64,000 bases of DNA from NCBI GenBank assembly GCA_011317545.1, contig WUJK01000011.1, forward strand, positions 1,689,501 through 1,753,500, read 5' to 3'. Origin of the DNA: Coniella vitis. Lineage: Eukaryota; Ascomycota; Sordariomycetes; Diaporthales; Schizoparmaceae. The position numbers and the translations under genes are program-made. How positions within the stretch are numbered: position 1 is the stretch's first letter; each line of letters starts with the position of its first letter. Under the pieces are notes generated by a model, which had not been told where the DNA came from, did not search any database, and worked only from the letters and a program-made list of their open reading frames with translations. Shown here in pieces: positions 44,530 through 55,955 of this stretch.

Positions 44530-45574
44530 ACCCTATAACTAGGAGGTAGTTGAAAAGATACACAAAAGTGAAAGAAGAACGTGACATACCGCATTGAAGC
44601 CCCAAGTAGTTCGCAGACGTAAAGATCTCTTTTTTTTCAATCACAAGTAATGCCCCAACTTTTGAATGAATTTACTATCAGACAGACTGGCTGAGAGGTT
44701 GTAGTGCCAACAAACAGAACAGCTGCCCAACATAGTCTAGACCATGTTATCAAAGATATACATAGTAAGGTTAAACCTCTTTTCTATACGCTTTCAGAAG
44801 TCATCCATTCAAAAAAGCATAAACATCCTAAAGTCCGTCGCACAATCACGGCATGTGTTCCAAAACCCACACTTTGATCCGAGACATGAAAAGCAATAAG
44901 CTTTTCGACGCCACTAGAGAGACACGTCTCTCTGGTCAGTCATGCGGGGTAGACGTGGATAACTTCTGCCCTTCTCTACGGATGCCAATCTGAATCTGAT
45001 GACTCTGCGGGAAACCCAGCATCCATCCGTTGGTTGGTTGGTTGGCAGACATCACAGTACAGAATATTGTTATGCGCCGGTGGGAGTACAACAGGCGGTC
45101 AGGTGATCTTGTCCTGCTGTAGTCGACCGTCTGTCTGGCAGTCATCAAGTAACGCAGAGCAGAAATTCTACTTTTTCCAAGTTTCTCTGTCGGTTTGCCC
45201 GATTCGACCGATGTCAACGACTCTGCATTCCTGTGGGCGCACGCAGTCTGTCTACCTTTGCTAAGTAGCGCGTTGAAGATGGTCAGGTCACATTCTCGGA
45301 ACTGCATGTCAAATATATGCTCATTGCCTCACAACGCTAGTTTGGGCGTGCACAGTCTTACAGTCTCGCCGTGACCGTAGCGTTCCAACCCACCCGAGCC
45401 CGAAAACGTGTACCACACGAAGCTCTACAGAATAACGCCATGTCAAAGCCCGCAGTAGAACGATTCTTGCTACCCAACCCCCCTTTTCTGATGAAACAGA
45501 CCACTAGGCTCACACTAGGAGCCGACTCCCAATGACCACTTCTGCTGTACTGGTCATTGTGCAATATCAGACCC
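44147..45574. other. AT-rich intergenic region downstream of NGG1
   Basis: It holds the (AT)18 tract at 44491-44526 and TACATAGTA copies at 44414-44422 and 44759-44767. No gene was supported. Confidence 0.5.
44491..44526. repeat. (AT)18 microsatellite
   Basis: A perfect alternating AT tract, self-complementary and able to extrude as a cruciform. Confidence 0.93.
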
Positions 45575-47814
45575 TCATTCATCTTCCTCGTCGTCCCAAT
45601 GTTGGATTTCATACTTCTTCAGCTCACTCATCTCTGGGCCTTTGAAGATGGTACTATCAGGCTCGCTGGCCCGGGGGACCTTGCCGAGATTCTCTCCGTC
45701 GAACACAGTACCAATGCTATCGATCCACCGGCGCCGCCTCTCCATCAAAGTCTTTGTGAGATCGCCAATACCAGGTCTTGCGAGACCAGCTGCGGCGGCG
45801 GCAGCGCCTGCGGCACCAGGTCTTGACTTCTTCTTTGTCTTGCCCATGGTGCGTGTTCTCTTGAGGTACGCGGCTTGCACCTGGCTATCAAGATCCTCGA
45901 GTATAGTCTGATATTCCTGGAATGCCATGCGCTCGCGCACCAAATCGGACAGCTTGGCCTTGCGCGCGCCGTTGATAAGCATTTGCTCGCGCAGTCGAGC
46001 CTGCAAAAGTCGTAGTCGGGCAGCAACCTCGTCGTCGTAGGCGCCGTCATAGTCAGCGCGGGCCTCTTCAGGTTGTGGTTGCTCCGAATCTGGGTCGGGA
46101 AGAAGCCCAATATGTCGCAGCTCTTGCCTGATCCGCTCTTCCACTTGGTTGTAGTCCATCTTCAAGTGGGGTGCCTTTTTCCATGACTCGGAATTCGATT
46201 CCGGCATGTGTGCTGCAGGCGACAGCTCGCGCTCGGCGGCTTGTCCGTTGGGCTGCGATACAGGCTGGACTGCCCCGTCAAAGCTGTCGATGCCGTTCAT
46301 GACGAGGTCAGAACTACCATGAGCCTCGCCATTTACGCCATTCGCCAGTGGTTTGGCATCCTCGCTTGCAACGGCGCGGGCTTCGGGTCGCATGGCTTGT
46401 AGGAGGCGGGCCAGTAAGGGCCCCACAGAGAGCTTGTCGGTCTCTGCAATGTCGTCTGTCATGTGCTCAATGCTCCCGCGGGGATGATTTGGGTCTGGCT
46501 TGTCTGGCAAAGAGTCGATGTTCATTGCGCCATCCTCCTCTGCCCAGATCTCCGTGTAGTGCTTCTTGCCTCGTTTGGGAAGGATAAACGGTGTAACTCT
46601 GTCGCCACGTTCGCGAAGGAAAGCAAGATCTTCCTCGGTGAACGGTCGGAAATATGGTTCGATGTAGGTAGAAAAGGTGTTGAAGGCGATCTGGTTCGAC
46701 GGTTTGGCGCTGCTGAAGTCCTTATCTGGGGGAACGCCCGCAATCAAGTCTGCAAGGTCGCTCTTTGGATATGTGGACACCGATGTTGCTTCCTTGATTT
46801 CTTCATCGGTCATACCTTTCCAATCTACTTTGGTAATCTCGTACACGGTCGGGTCGGGGAAGGTGGAAGGGTCGTCACCGAATGTGTTGGCTTGTGGCAC
46901 TCGAGGCGGAGGCGGTGCGCCTTCATCGTCTGAGCTAGAGTCCTCCTCCTCTTCTTCTTTCTTGGCAGCCTTTGCTTTTTCGTCGACGTCCATGGCGCCG
47001 GGAGTAGCAGGGGCAACAGGCGATAGCGAGGAGGATGCAGTATCGTTGTCGCGTGAAAGTTTGCGGGGCTTGTGGGAGTCGCGCAGCGGTGACGAGCGCT
47101 CTGAGGTGGCGGCAATCAGTATTTGAGACGTGAATGAAGAGTCAGGTCAAATCGGCCGCACAGATATGGCGAGCGATGACGGATAAGGAAACATGCTAGA
47201 GGGAAAAAGAAATAACCATGACGAATAGGACACTTCAACCATGCGGTGACATGCAGCAGGAATAACATGACAGAACTCAGAATTACATTGAATGGGGTGT
47301 CTCTGTGTAAATCAGATGGCTGTGACTGACCAATGCTGGCATCCTGGGGCGCTAACGTATCGGCTGCCTTCCTCTTCTTTTTATTCGCCTTGTTCGCTTT
47401 CCTGGCACGCTCTTCATCCTCTGCACGCTGGCGCTCCTCTTCACGGCTTCTTTCAGCGGCCACCTCGTCCTTACTGGCCTTCAAATGCTCGACAAGACGA
47501 CGCATGCCACGGTCACAAAAGGCGCTCCGTCTCTCCAGAATGTCCTGAAGCTTCTGGAAGCGGGTCATGATGCCGTCAAGGCTCCGCGAGTCCGGCATAT
47601 GTGAGTTCGGGCCATACTGGTCGACGACGTCTTCGTAGGTGACGTCACGAAAGGAGTCATACGTGAGGTCGAGGAATTCGGTGGTCTTGGTCGCGATTGG
47701 GGGAAGCGACGCAGAGGGGGGTATAGCGCTGGGCGTGGTGTTGCGGCTGCGCTGGCGCGCGATGGCACCAGCGCCCTTCTTTCCGGTGCCCTTCTGGCTC
47801 GATGCAGGAGCCAT
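45575..47814 (-). CDS. NGG1: Ngg1/Ada3, SAGA histone acetyltransferase module subunit
   Basis: Two minus-strand exons, 47814-47331 and 47100-45575, are joined in phase 1 (creating a Glu codon) and give 669 residues. The start is the ATG at 47814; an in-frame ATG at 47868 would add 18 residues. The N-terminal part has LDLTYDSFRDVTYEDVVDQY and RRSAFCDRGMRRLVEHLKAS, matching the Ngg1 N-terminal helices. The central block is diagnostic: AGVPPDKDFSSAKPSNQIAF, FRPFTEEDLAFLRERGDRVT and KKHYTEIWAEEDGAMNIDSL. The C-terminal Ada3 domain follows: DDEVAARLRLLQARLREQML, RMAFQEYQTILEDLDSQVQA and the MERRRRWIDSIG helix. Ngg1 links Gcn5 and Ada2 in SAGA and ADA and supports nucleosomal H3 acetylation. An acidic KKEEEEEDSSSDDEG stretch separates the halves. 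Confidence 0.93.
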
Positions 47815-49071
47815 GTTCAAGGGCGCAACAGGGTCAAGACGGGGTGGGCGCGTTGATGCACAACTCAATGCAACTGGAGGCTTGCACCGCCCTATGGACC
47901 AGACAGCCTTTGCAGAGGCTCAGCTATTAGACAGTCCAAGTCAAGATGGTACATGTGGTGTCCATAGGCACTGGATGATGAGGTCACGAATCTTGGGTCG
48001 AATCATGCATTGCTTTGATTGTGTGTAGATGATGGGCTCGCAAGTTGTCGTCTGGTGTTGACTCGGTTGATGAGGCTCGCGAGTGACTGACGCACTGGAG
48101 CCACTTGGCTGGGGTAGACGCGGCTGAACCGTGCATTGAGCCAATGGCAAGCAGCACAAGGGGCACACCCCACACAGCCACACAGTACTATGTTACATAA
48201 GCAGACAGCTCAATTAGAGGTACTATGTACGTACTCTTCAGTACGTGTGGCGGGTAATTGTGGCTTGGCTTTTTGAATGCATCCTAGAACCTCAATGCTA
48301 CTATGTATATGGACATTCAGTCCGTCAGGGTTCGGCCTAATAAGATCAACCCAAGGCCAGCACTTGGGTGATTCCACAAGAGCAGGTGCCTTTTTCCAAA
48401 GCCAGCAGTGGATAAAATACTGCCAACCGTGGAGCCTGGTGAAGCATCAACGCCTATGTACAAAGCAATCGTGCCTGAAACTGTCCACAACTTCTCCTTC
48501 ATTTTATGCGCTAGCCAATTCGAATTTTTTGCCATACTTGGCATGTTTCAAGACATTGATCTTTGGTTTGCCTGGGCTTACTCTCTATAGTAGTGATGCG
48601 CGACGTCGTGAAAGGAAAGGTTGAGCGCCTGCACTTGTTGTCGAGCCTCCAATTGCGAGCAGCTTAGACACATGCCCTGAGCAGTCGGCCCTGATTGGCC
48701 AGGTTCGCGGCTTGGACCCTCGCCAAGAAGCAGACGCTTGCGACAAGCAGCTGCAACGGCAGGGTGTCGTGCGCCAGATGTGGGGATGGCATCGATCAAG
48801 GGTCTCGCTTCCTCAACATCAAGGCCTCGAAGCGGCCAGTATGCAAGCTCTACACTATCAATGGTGGCCCCAATTGGCTCGTTGCGAGCACATGGCCGCT
48901 GGAAGCAGAAGGATAGGCAGGCGTTCAGCAGGCCACTTTCTCCGAAGGCCTGCAATGCAATTCATATTTGGGCCCAAGACGGGCGTTGGTCTCGCTCTTT
49001 TTGTATCCCTCATTGATCTCTCTTATTCTCTGCCCTCACTGCTTGTAAAGAGCCTGAAATGAGGGAGTACC
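47815..49071. promoter_or_regulatory. Divergent upstream region of NGG1 and BTA1
   Basis: About 1.26 kb lies between two start codons. Two TACTATGTA copies sit at 48221-48229 and 48299-48307. I looked for CACGTG phosphate-response sites ahead of BTA1 and did not see one. Confidence 0.5.
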
Positions 49072-51767
49072 ATGGATTTTCTTGGTGGTAACATGTTGCC
49101 CGCAGACGTCGATTCCAGAATTGTTTTTGCTGGCATTGCCGGCGTCTTTTGCTTTGCCATTGGGCTCATGCGGCTCTTTGCAACCACGAGAGAGGATACC
49201 AATGAGGGCGCGCCAGGTCTTGCCAAATCCCTCTTTCTTTTTGCTTATTCCTGCTTTCTCAAACCGCACGAGGGGGATGGCAAAGGTACCCAGCAGGATG
49301 CTCTTGAGTCTTTCTACAAGAGGCAGGCAGGCATCTATGACAGCACAAGAAACGCGCTGCTCAAGGGCCGGGAGGATATGCTGGCTCTGGTCGCGGCTCA
49401 ATTGAGAGCCAAGGCTCAGCAAAGGAGCGGCAATCACAAAGAAAAAAGGACTGGACGAATCTGGGTTGATGTAAGCTTTCTCACGACCCGACGGCAACCC
49501 CAAATATGAAGAGGCTTCTCCGGCTGATTGTCTGCGCAGGTGGGTGGCGGTACGGGCTTCAACATCGAGGCCATGGCCCAGTTTGTTGATGTTCCCGGAT
49601 TCTTCTCCAGCATCTATCTGGTCGACTTCTCCCCTTCCCTGTGCGAAGTGGCTCGCAAGCGCTTTGCTAGACTTGGCTGGAACAATGTCAAGGTCATCTG
49701 CGAGGATGCCAGAAAGTTCAAACTCGAGGACTACGAAACCGAGCTTCAGGGAGGTCGGTCGCTCAGCAAGTCTCCCAGCAGCTACTTTTCAGAGAAGCGC
49801 CCCGAGCATGGCGGCGCTGACCTGATCACCATGTCGTACAGCCTGTCCATGATTGTAAGCCAATGAGGCCTCAGGCACCAAGACAGACTACGCGGGTGGC
49901 ATGGCTAACAATGATATATCAGCCGGAATACTACTCGGTCATTGACTCTCTCACGTCTCTACTGTCTCCAGACGGCATTATGGGAGTGGTTGACTTCTAT
50001 GTCCAGTCCAAGGTCGATGTCAGTTTCCGCAACCACACCGGTGGCCTGGTCAATCGCCATGTCAACTTCTTTGGGCGCACATTCTGGCGAGCGTGGTTCG
50101 AAGTGGACCGAGTCGGTCTGGAACCTAGCCGCCGAGACTATCTGGAATATCGGTTCGGCACCCTTCTGTGTGCAAACGCACGAAATAACGTGCTTGGAGC
50201 CATCCCCTACTATACCTGGCTGGGATGCCACAAGAAGCCATTCGCATCCTCCAGCCTGCCACAAGAAATTGTCGAGTACGTGGATGCGCTGGTGACTGAG
50301 TCACCATATCTGCTGCCCGCCAATGCTCCCAACGCCTTGACGCGCGCCGTCCAGAGGACCGCCCCCGAGATGCGGTCCAAGGCATTCGATGCGGCGATTG
50401 CAAACCTCTCCTCCAACCTGCCGTTGCCGTCCTTCTTCTACCAGAACCACCATTGGCGCATCTACTATGACGAACGCCTGCCCAAACACACGCAGTTCAA
50501 CGACGAGTACATTTATGCCTTCACCTGGGAGGACTCCCGCGTTGACTCCCGCATCCTCAACCTCAAGTCCGACGATGTCGTGCTGGCGATTTGCAGCGCA
50601 GGCGACAATGTCCTCTCATACGTCATGCAGAGCCCAGCCCGCGTCCATGCCGTGGACCTGAACCCCGCGCAGTGCCACCTCCTCGAACTCAAAGTCGCGG
50701 CCTACCATGCTCTGGCCTACGACGACTTCTGGATGATCTTCGGCGAAGGAAAGCACCCGCAGTTCCGCCAGCTCCTCATCGCACGGCTCTCTCCGCACCT
50801 GTCGTCGCGCGCGTTCCAGTACTGGCTGAACAACACGCACATATTCACCAGCCGGCGCGGGCGCGGGCTGTACGACACGGGCGGCTCCAAGCATGCCATC
50901 CGGGTCATGCGCTGGATAGCACGCCTCTTTGGGCTGGGCAGGGCCATCCAGGCTATCTTGGCAGCCAAGACGCTGAATGAGCAGCGCGAGATCTGGCGCG
51001 CGAACATGCGCCCCGCGCTCCTCTCCACCCTCGTGAACCGGCTCGTCGTCTCGCAGGAGGCCTTCCTCTGGAGCGCTCTCGGCGTGCCCAAGAACCAGCT
51101 CGCCATGATTGAAGCCGACCATGCGGCAGCCTGCGAGGCGACGGCTTCCACGGCTCGCCACCGCCACAGCAACCCGAAGCCCAAGCCCTCCCGCTCGCAG
51201 GCGGTGTGGAACTACATGGTCGCCACGCTCGACCCCGTCGCAGAACACACCCACATCGCCGCCGACAACCCGTACTACTACGTCTGTCTCGCCGGCCGCT
51301 TCTCGCCCAAATGCCACCCCGAGTACCTCTCACGGCACGCCCACGCGCGGCTCTCGCGCCCAGGCGCCTTTGACGGCCTGCGGATCCACACGGACGAGAT
51401 CAACGAGGTGATTGCGCGCATCACACCGGGCACTCTGACCGTTGCCGTTGTCATGGACTCAATGGATTGGTTTGACCCCGGCACGAGCGCTGCGACGGTG
51501 CAGATCCAGAAACTGAACAGGGCGCTGAAAATGGGCGGGCGAGTGATGCTCAGAAGCTCGGCGTTGGAGCCGTGGTATATCAAACCCTTTGAGGAGGTGG
51601 GCGGGTTCACGGCAAAGTGCCATGGGAGCAGGAAGGGCGGCGTGTGTATTGACCGGGTGAATATGTATGCGAGTTGCTGGGTGTTGACGAAGACGGCGAA
51701 CCTACCGCCGCCTACGCCGGCGATGGATGGGGCGGTTGGGTCGGAGATGGAGAGTTTGACGATTTAG
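49072..51767 (+). CDS. BTA1: Betaine lipid (DGTS) synthase, BtaB-BtaA fusion
   Basis: Three exons, 49072-49470, 49540-49854 and 49923-51767, have phase-0 junctions and give 852 residues. Residues 16-36 (RIVFAGIAGVFCFAIGLMRL) form a membrane segment. The N-terminal half is a SAM-dependent methyltransferase of BtaB type: motif VDVGGGTGFNIEAMA near 132-146, built across intron 1, then IYLVDFSPSLCEVARKR and VICEDARKF. The C-terminal half is BtaA-like: FFYQNHHWRIYYDERLPKHT, FTWEDSRVDSRILNL, AICSAGDNVLSYVMQSPA, HAVDLNPAQCHLLELKVAAY. BtaA transfers the aminocarboxypropyl group of SAM to diacylglycerol, and BtaB N-methylates it to diacylglyceryl-trimethylhomoserine. The B-then-A order is the fungal arrangement, opposite to the algal one. 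In fungi this non-phosphorus lipid replaces phosphatidylcholine under phosphate limitation. Exon 3 is strongly GC-rich. Confidence 0.95.
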
Positions 51768-52425
51768 GGGTGGAACGGAGGACGGATTGGTTGATTGATT
51801 GACTGATCTAACCAATGAAAGTTGACGAGGGCTCGAAGTATGCTCGCTGCAACATTGTTCCGAGGGAGAGAAAGGGCACGAGGCTTGGGTGACGAAATAC
51901 TTGGGCACGCGTGCTGATTGATCTCGAGGCGAACGGCACCATGGTACAGATGTGGATTATCTCATGACGATAGATCTGTGTTCTATTTGCCCGACCAGTC
52001 TTTCATTTCTACTCGCAGCCATTCAGAGGCTCTGTGCAAGTCGGTCCGCCGGTCTTGGCTCTGCTGCCCGCTCCGTTACAGGAGGCATGGCCTTGCCCGG
52101 GCCGGCCCGAGCGGATGCACCGTTGGACGGCGGCTGTGCGGGAACAAGATAACTCATCAGATAAGTGATCATGGCCATCACAGTATTCAGCCTCATCTAG
52201 CAATGGGAGTCCACAAGACAATTCCGAAATTGTAGCTTATCTATCTGGCTGTCAGTCTGACAACACTAGCCAGTTCTCTTTTGGACTGAGAGAATCCAAG
52301 TATTCTGCCACGGGCTCCATGACAGCCTCCACTCTTGCTTTCTCGGAATAACTGCCCAGTCTCTGGCGATCGTCGATATCTTGATGCATAGCATTCCTCC
52401 ATCATTCCACAGCCATCAAGTGAGA
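51768..52425. other. Intergenic region between BTA1 and the D-amino-acid oxidase gene
   Basis: Same-strand spacer. It presumably contains the terminator of BTA1 and the promoter of the oxidase. No further feature was supported. Confidence 0.5.
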
Positions 52426-54071
52426 ATGACCAAAGGCTCCCAAACAGTGGTCGTCATAGGGTAACCAAATCACCCCAGCCCAGCCCAGCCCAGCCCATCC
52501 TCTCCTCTCCCCTGCATCTCCATCGACCCAGTTATCTTCCCTCTCAACCGAAAACCCTCCTTTCGGTTACCGTGTTTCCCCCCCCCCTCCACCACGGGGT
52601 CTCGATGCTCATCCACTGACGGCAACTCCAGAGCCGGCGTCATCGGCCTGTCCTGCGCCCTCGAGCTCCAACAAGCCGGCTACGCCGTCACTATCCTCGC
52701 CAGGGACTTTCCGGCGCCGTTTGCCCTCCTTGACGCGCAGACACACATCAACTACACGTCGCCATGGGGGGGAGCGCATAACCGCTGGGTGCCGCCTCCT
52801 CTGCCTCGCCCACCTACTTCAGCCTCTTCCTCTTCCTCCTGCTCCTGCTCCCCGCAAGGCCAGGGCCAGGAGGGCCAGGGCCAGGAACAAGAACAAGAAC
52901 AAGACCACAACATCCGCGACCACAGGCTCGCTCTGGTTACATTCCAGCGCATGCAGCAGCTTTCCAACACGTCGTCGTCGTCGTCAGTGTCCACACCAAC
53001 GGGCATAACCTTCATGAAGGGCATCGAGTACCTCGAGGCCCCGCCGGAAGAATACCTCGCGCTCGCGCACCGCAGCACCCACCCCGTCCACAACGAGCAC
53101 CACGACGCAGCGGCGCTAGGGATCAAGGGGTTCCGTGTGTTGAACAAGGACGAGCTACCACTGGACGGAAAGGTGGTGCTGGGTTTCGAGTATGACACGT
53201 GGTGTGTGAATCCAATGGTGTACTGCTCGTTCTTGCTGAACCGGTTTGTCTATCGTGGGGGCAAGGTGGTGAAGCGGGAGGTGAGGGATTTGAAGGAGGC
53301 ATTCTCGTGGGACTTGGGTGGGAGGAAGACGGAGCTGGTTGTCAACGCTTCGGGCCACGGGTTTGGCGACGAGAGGGTCTTTATCACGCGAGGTATGTTT
53401 GTCTGCCTTTGCTGCTACATCATTTCCTTCTCACTGGTCCCCTTCTTTGTCCCCTGTGGTGTCGTGGGAAATCTCAACCTGCGCCCCATCCGCTTGAATA
53501 CCGACTTCTCGTGGTCTCTCCCCCCCCCGCCCCGTCCGACTGACAAGCAATAACAAATGCAAAAAAATAAAAATAAATAAAATACACAGGTCAAACCTGT
53601 CTCGTAGCAAATACCACCCCTTCCACCATCACCCGCCAAAACGCAGATGGCACTTGGACATTCTGCGTCCCACGCAACTACGAAGGTGGGACCATCATCG
53701 GCGGGACCAAGGAGCCCAATAACTGGGACGCCGATCCTTCGCCCCAAGTCAGGCAACAGCTTGTGGATGCGTTTGTGGCGACATACCCGGATATTGTCGC
53801 GAACGACGAATTTCCCGCGGCTCATCGAGGGTCCTTGCACAAGACTAGCAAAGGCTCGGTGAGGGTGTTGAGGGATATTGTGGGTCGGCGGCCAACGAGG
53901 CATGGTGGTGCGAGGATTGACAGGGAGGATGTCTCGGGCGGTGATGGAAGGACGAAGACGGTTGTGCATGCCTATGGGCTTGGAGGCAGGGGGTTCGAGA
54001 TGTCGTGGGGTGTTGCCGAGATGGTTGCAGGGCTGGTTGGGCAGTCTCGGTCGGCTACAGCGAGACTATAG
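52426..54071 (+). CDS. D-amino-acid oxidase, probably peroxisomal
   Basis: Three exons, 52426-52460, 52632-53392 and 53590-54071, give 425 residues. Intron 1 splits the FAD Rossmann motif: MTKGSQTVVVIG joins AGVIGLSCALELQQAGYAV, creating GAGVIG. Further DAO hallmarks are HINYTSPWGGAHNRW, GFRVLNKDELPLDGKVVLGF, VVNASGHGFGD, GQTCLVANTT, GGTIIGGTKEPNNWD, RRPTRHGGARI and HAYGLGGRGFEMSWGVAEMV. The enzyme oxidises D-amino acids to keto acids with FAD, releasing ammonia and H2O2. The C-terminal tripeptide ARL fits the type 1 peroxisomal signal pattern, consistent with H2O2 production. A Ser/Gln/Gly/Glu-rich low-complexity stretch (SASSSSSCSCSP then GQGQE repeats) is inserted near residues 70-100. D-aspartate oxidase is the main alternative, since substrate specificity cannot be read here. 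Confidence 0.92.
52473..52496. repeat. (CCCAG)n repeat in D-amino-acid oxidase intron 1
   Basis: Four to five CCCAG units inside the proposed intron 52461-52631. Each contains an AG dinucleotide but the acceptor used is much further downstream. Confidence 0.8.
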
Positions 54072-54470
54072 TGCCACGATGAGATCGATGGCTGCGAGAT
54101 TCAGGATGCTTGTCACCGTCTCTCTTTCTATTGTTTTTGCCCGGTCAAGAGGCGAAAGAAATGAGGACGGCTGTTATGGTTTCAGGAGATTCTCTGCCCG
54201 CCCAGCGGTTTTGATATGTACACAATATTTGCACATATACATTCAATAGTTGGATATATGACGGGCAGGAAACGCAGACCCTATCCTTCATGAAAGAATA
54301 AAAGTAGAAAAAAGCATACCCGAAGAACCCAACACCCTCTAAGCGCCCCCAAACGCCGGTGATAATGCAAACAAGTTCCTTTTCCCCCCCGTCCTCTCTC
54401 TCCTTTTGTTTTTTGTTTTGCTTTGTTTGGGCCTTACACACACACACACGCACACACAAACTGCCACCAA
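54072..54470. other. Convergent spacer between D-amino-acid oxidase and CMC1
   Basis: This 400-base 3'-to-3' spacer holds a CA tract near 54436-54458 at its right edge, just inside or beside the CMC1 3' end. No gene was seen. Confidence 0.5.
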
Positions 54471-55213
54471 TCATGAGCCTTCCACCCCCTTCCCACTCTT
54501 ACTCTTGAACCCACCAATCCTCTCTCCCCTCCGCAACTTCTCCTCCTCGGCCTTTCTGCGCGCCTCGTCCCGCTCACTCTCTTCCAGTCCCCACCACTCG
54601 CGCATGAACCGCGCCTGCTCCTCCTTGCGCTTTTGCTTTTCGATCCGCTGCCGCGCACGCTCCTGGCGCTGCGCAAACCATTCTTCGCGCGCCGCGTCTT
54701 CTTGTTGAGGTGTGGCGTGCAGTTTCATGCATCCGTTCATGAGCCGGTGGGGCTCTCGGCAGGCAAAGGGGACGGTAAAGGTCCGACCGGAGGCGCATTC
54801 TGCAAAGGCTGTATCATTGGGGAAAACGAAGACGAGAGAGAGATAATGTCAGTCGAGGCACGTCGCAGGGCTTCTATATGGGAGGCGGAGGGACAGGAAA
54901 GGGAAGAAGGGGGGAATTGTTCTGGAGACACAAGCAATGCAATGCCTCAACCGAAGCAGCCTTCCCCCCCAAAGAAGCAGCGAAACACACCTTTAATCTC
55001 AGCGGCACACTGCTTCCGCACCCGATCATAAAAGATATCCCGTACCTGCGCCTCCTGCGACGCCGACAGTGGTAATGGATTCCGCGAGGGCATCGGCAGA
55101 CGTTCTGTTGCTCTACTTGTGCTGTTGTCGGATGTGCTTGCTGGGTTGCTGCATGAGCCAGCAGCGCTCGGCCCGCTCGGTGTCTGGATGGAAGCCATCG
55201 TGGCTGCGGCCAT
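54471..55213 (-). CDS. CMC1: Cmc1-type twin-CX9C protein (cytochrome c oxidase biogenesis)
   Basis: Two minus-strand exons, 55213-54991 and 54808-54471, join in phase 1 and give 186 residues. The acceptor at 54809-54811 yields KQCAAEIKAFAECASGRTF, an exact C-x9-C. The second pair, ACREPHRLMNGC, is also C-x9-C, so the protein has the twin CX9C hairpin imported and oxidised by Mia40 in the intermembrane space. Cmc1 stabilises Cox1 assembly intermediates with Cox14 and delivers copper-linked functions. The N-terminal about 45 residues are Ser/Pro-rich. The C-terminal about 80 residues are a highly charged helix (RQERARQRIEKQKRKEEQAR, EWWGLEESERDEARRKAEEE), longer than in yeast Cmc1 (111 aa). An in-frame ATG at 55198 is an alternative start. 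Confidence 0.88.
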
Positions 55214-55955
55214 ATGAAGGAGAGTTAAATTGATCCCTTGTGGTCGTTGAGGAGCTCTTTGCTTGCAGTGGAGAGGGTAGGTAGCTTGCTTGTCCCTCTG
55301 CGGGGATGGATCCTTGGATGGATGCCTGCTCGCGCGAGAGAAACAGGCAAGAAAGAAGAGCGCCTCAGGTATGGCGTGCTAGTCGAGAAGAACCGCTTGA
55401 GAGATTGGGTGGGCTTATGACATGGAAAAGAAACGAACATTGACGCGGATGAACTGATGTTGGACCCTCGTCCGAAATCCAAATTCTGCCGTTGCTTCTG
55501 CCGCCTGCCCCGGGGGTTAGCTCGGCCGTGGCTCTTCACGGCACCCCTCACCGCCTTGGCAAAAGGTACATAGTAGTAGTACACTACTATGTAAGTACTA
55601 AGTACATAATACGTAAATATCAATATATACTCAAAAGGTCCTTGCATATCACTCCAAAGTACATCGTAAGAGTAAGATCCCCCCTACATATCAAGTACAC
55701 TACTTTTTTATATTTGAATACCCGCATGCTTTTCATTCATTCTCGCTAGTTGCTGTCGCAGTCCCAACATGTCCTTGTTCGTGGTAGCCACAAGATTGAA
55801 GCCAGTGGCGTAAAAGTGTTTGCCTTTCACTCCCGCTGGTACTCTCGCATAGACAGGAGAGCAAGAATCCAATCGTTATACAGTACTGTACTATAGAGTC
55901 TAAGGGCCCCCCTACAAGAGGCGGGAGCCAAAAGAGACACCAGCGCAGATGCCCG
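55214..55955. other. Intergenic region between CMC1 and the FN3 gene
   Basis: Same-strand spacer with no gene supported. It holds the inverted TACATAGTA pair at 55567-55593 and several GTAC-rich segments around it (55560-55640). Confidence 0.55.
55567..55593. repeat. 11-base inverted repeat of the recurrent motif
   Basis: TACATAGTAGT (55567-55577) and ACTACTATGTA (55583-55593) are exact reverse complements with a 5-base spacer. Each arm contains the 9-mer described in the findings. Confidence 0.92.

Noticed and set aside
50616..51317. 233-residue minus-strand open frame opposite BTA1
   Set aside because: It is an antisense shadow caused by GC-rich codon choice in BTA1 exon 3; the plus-strand frame carries all conserved motifs.
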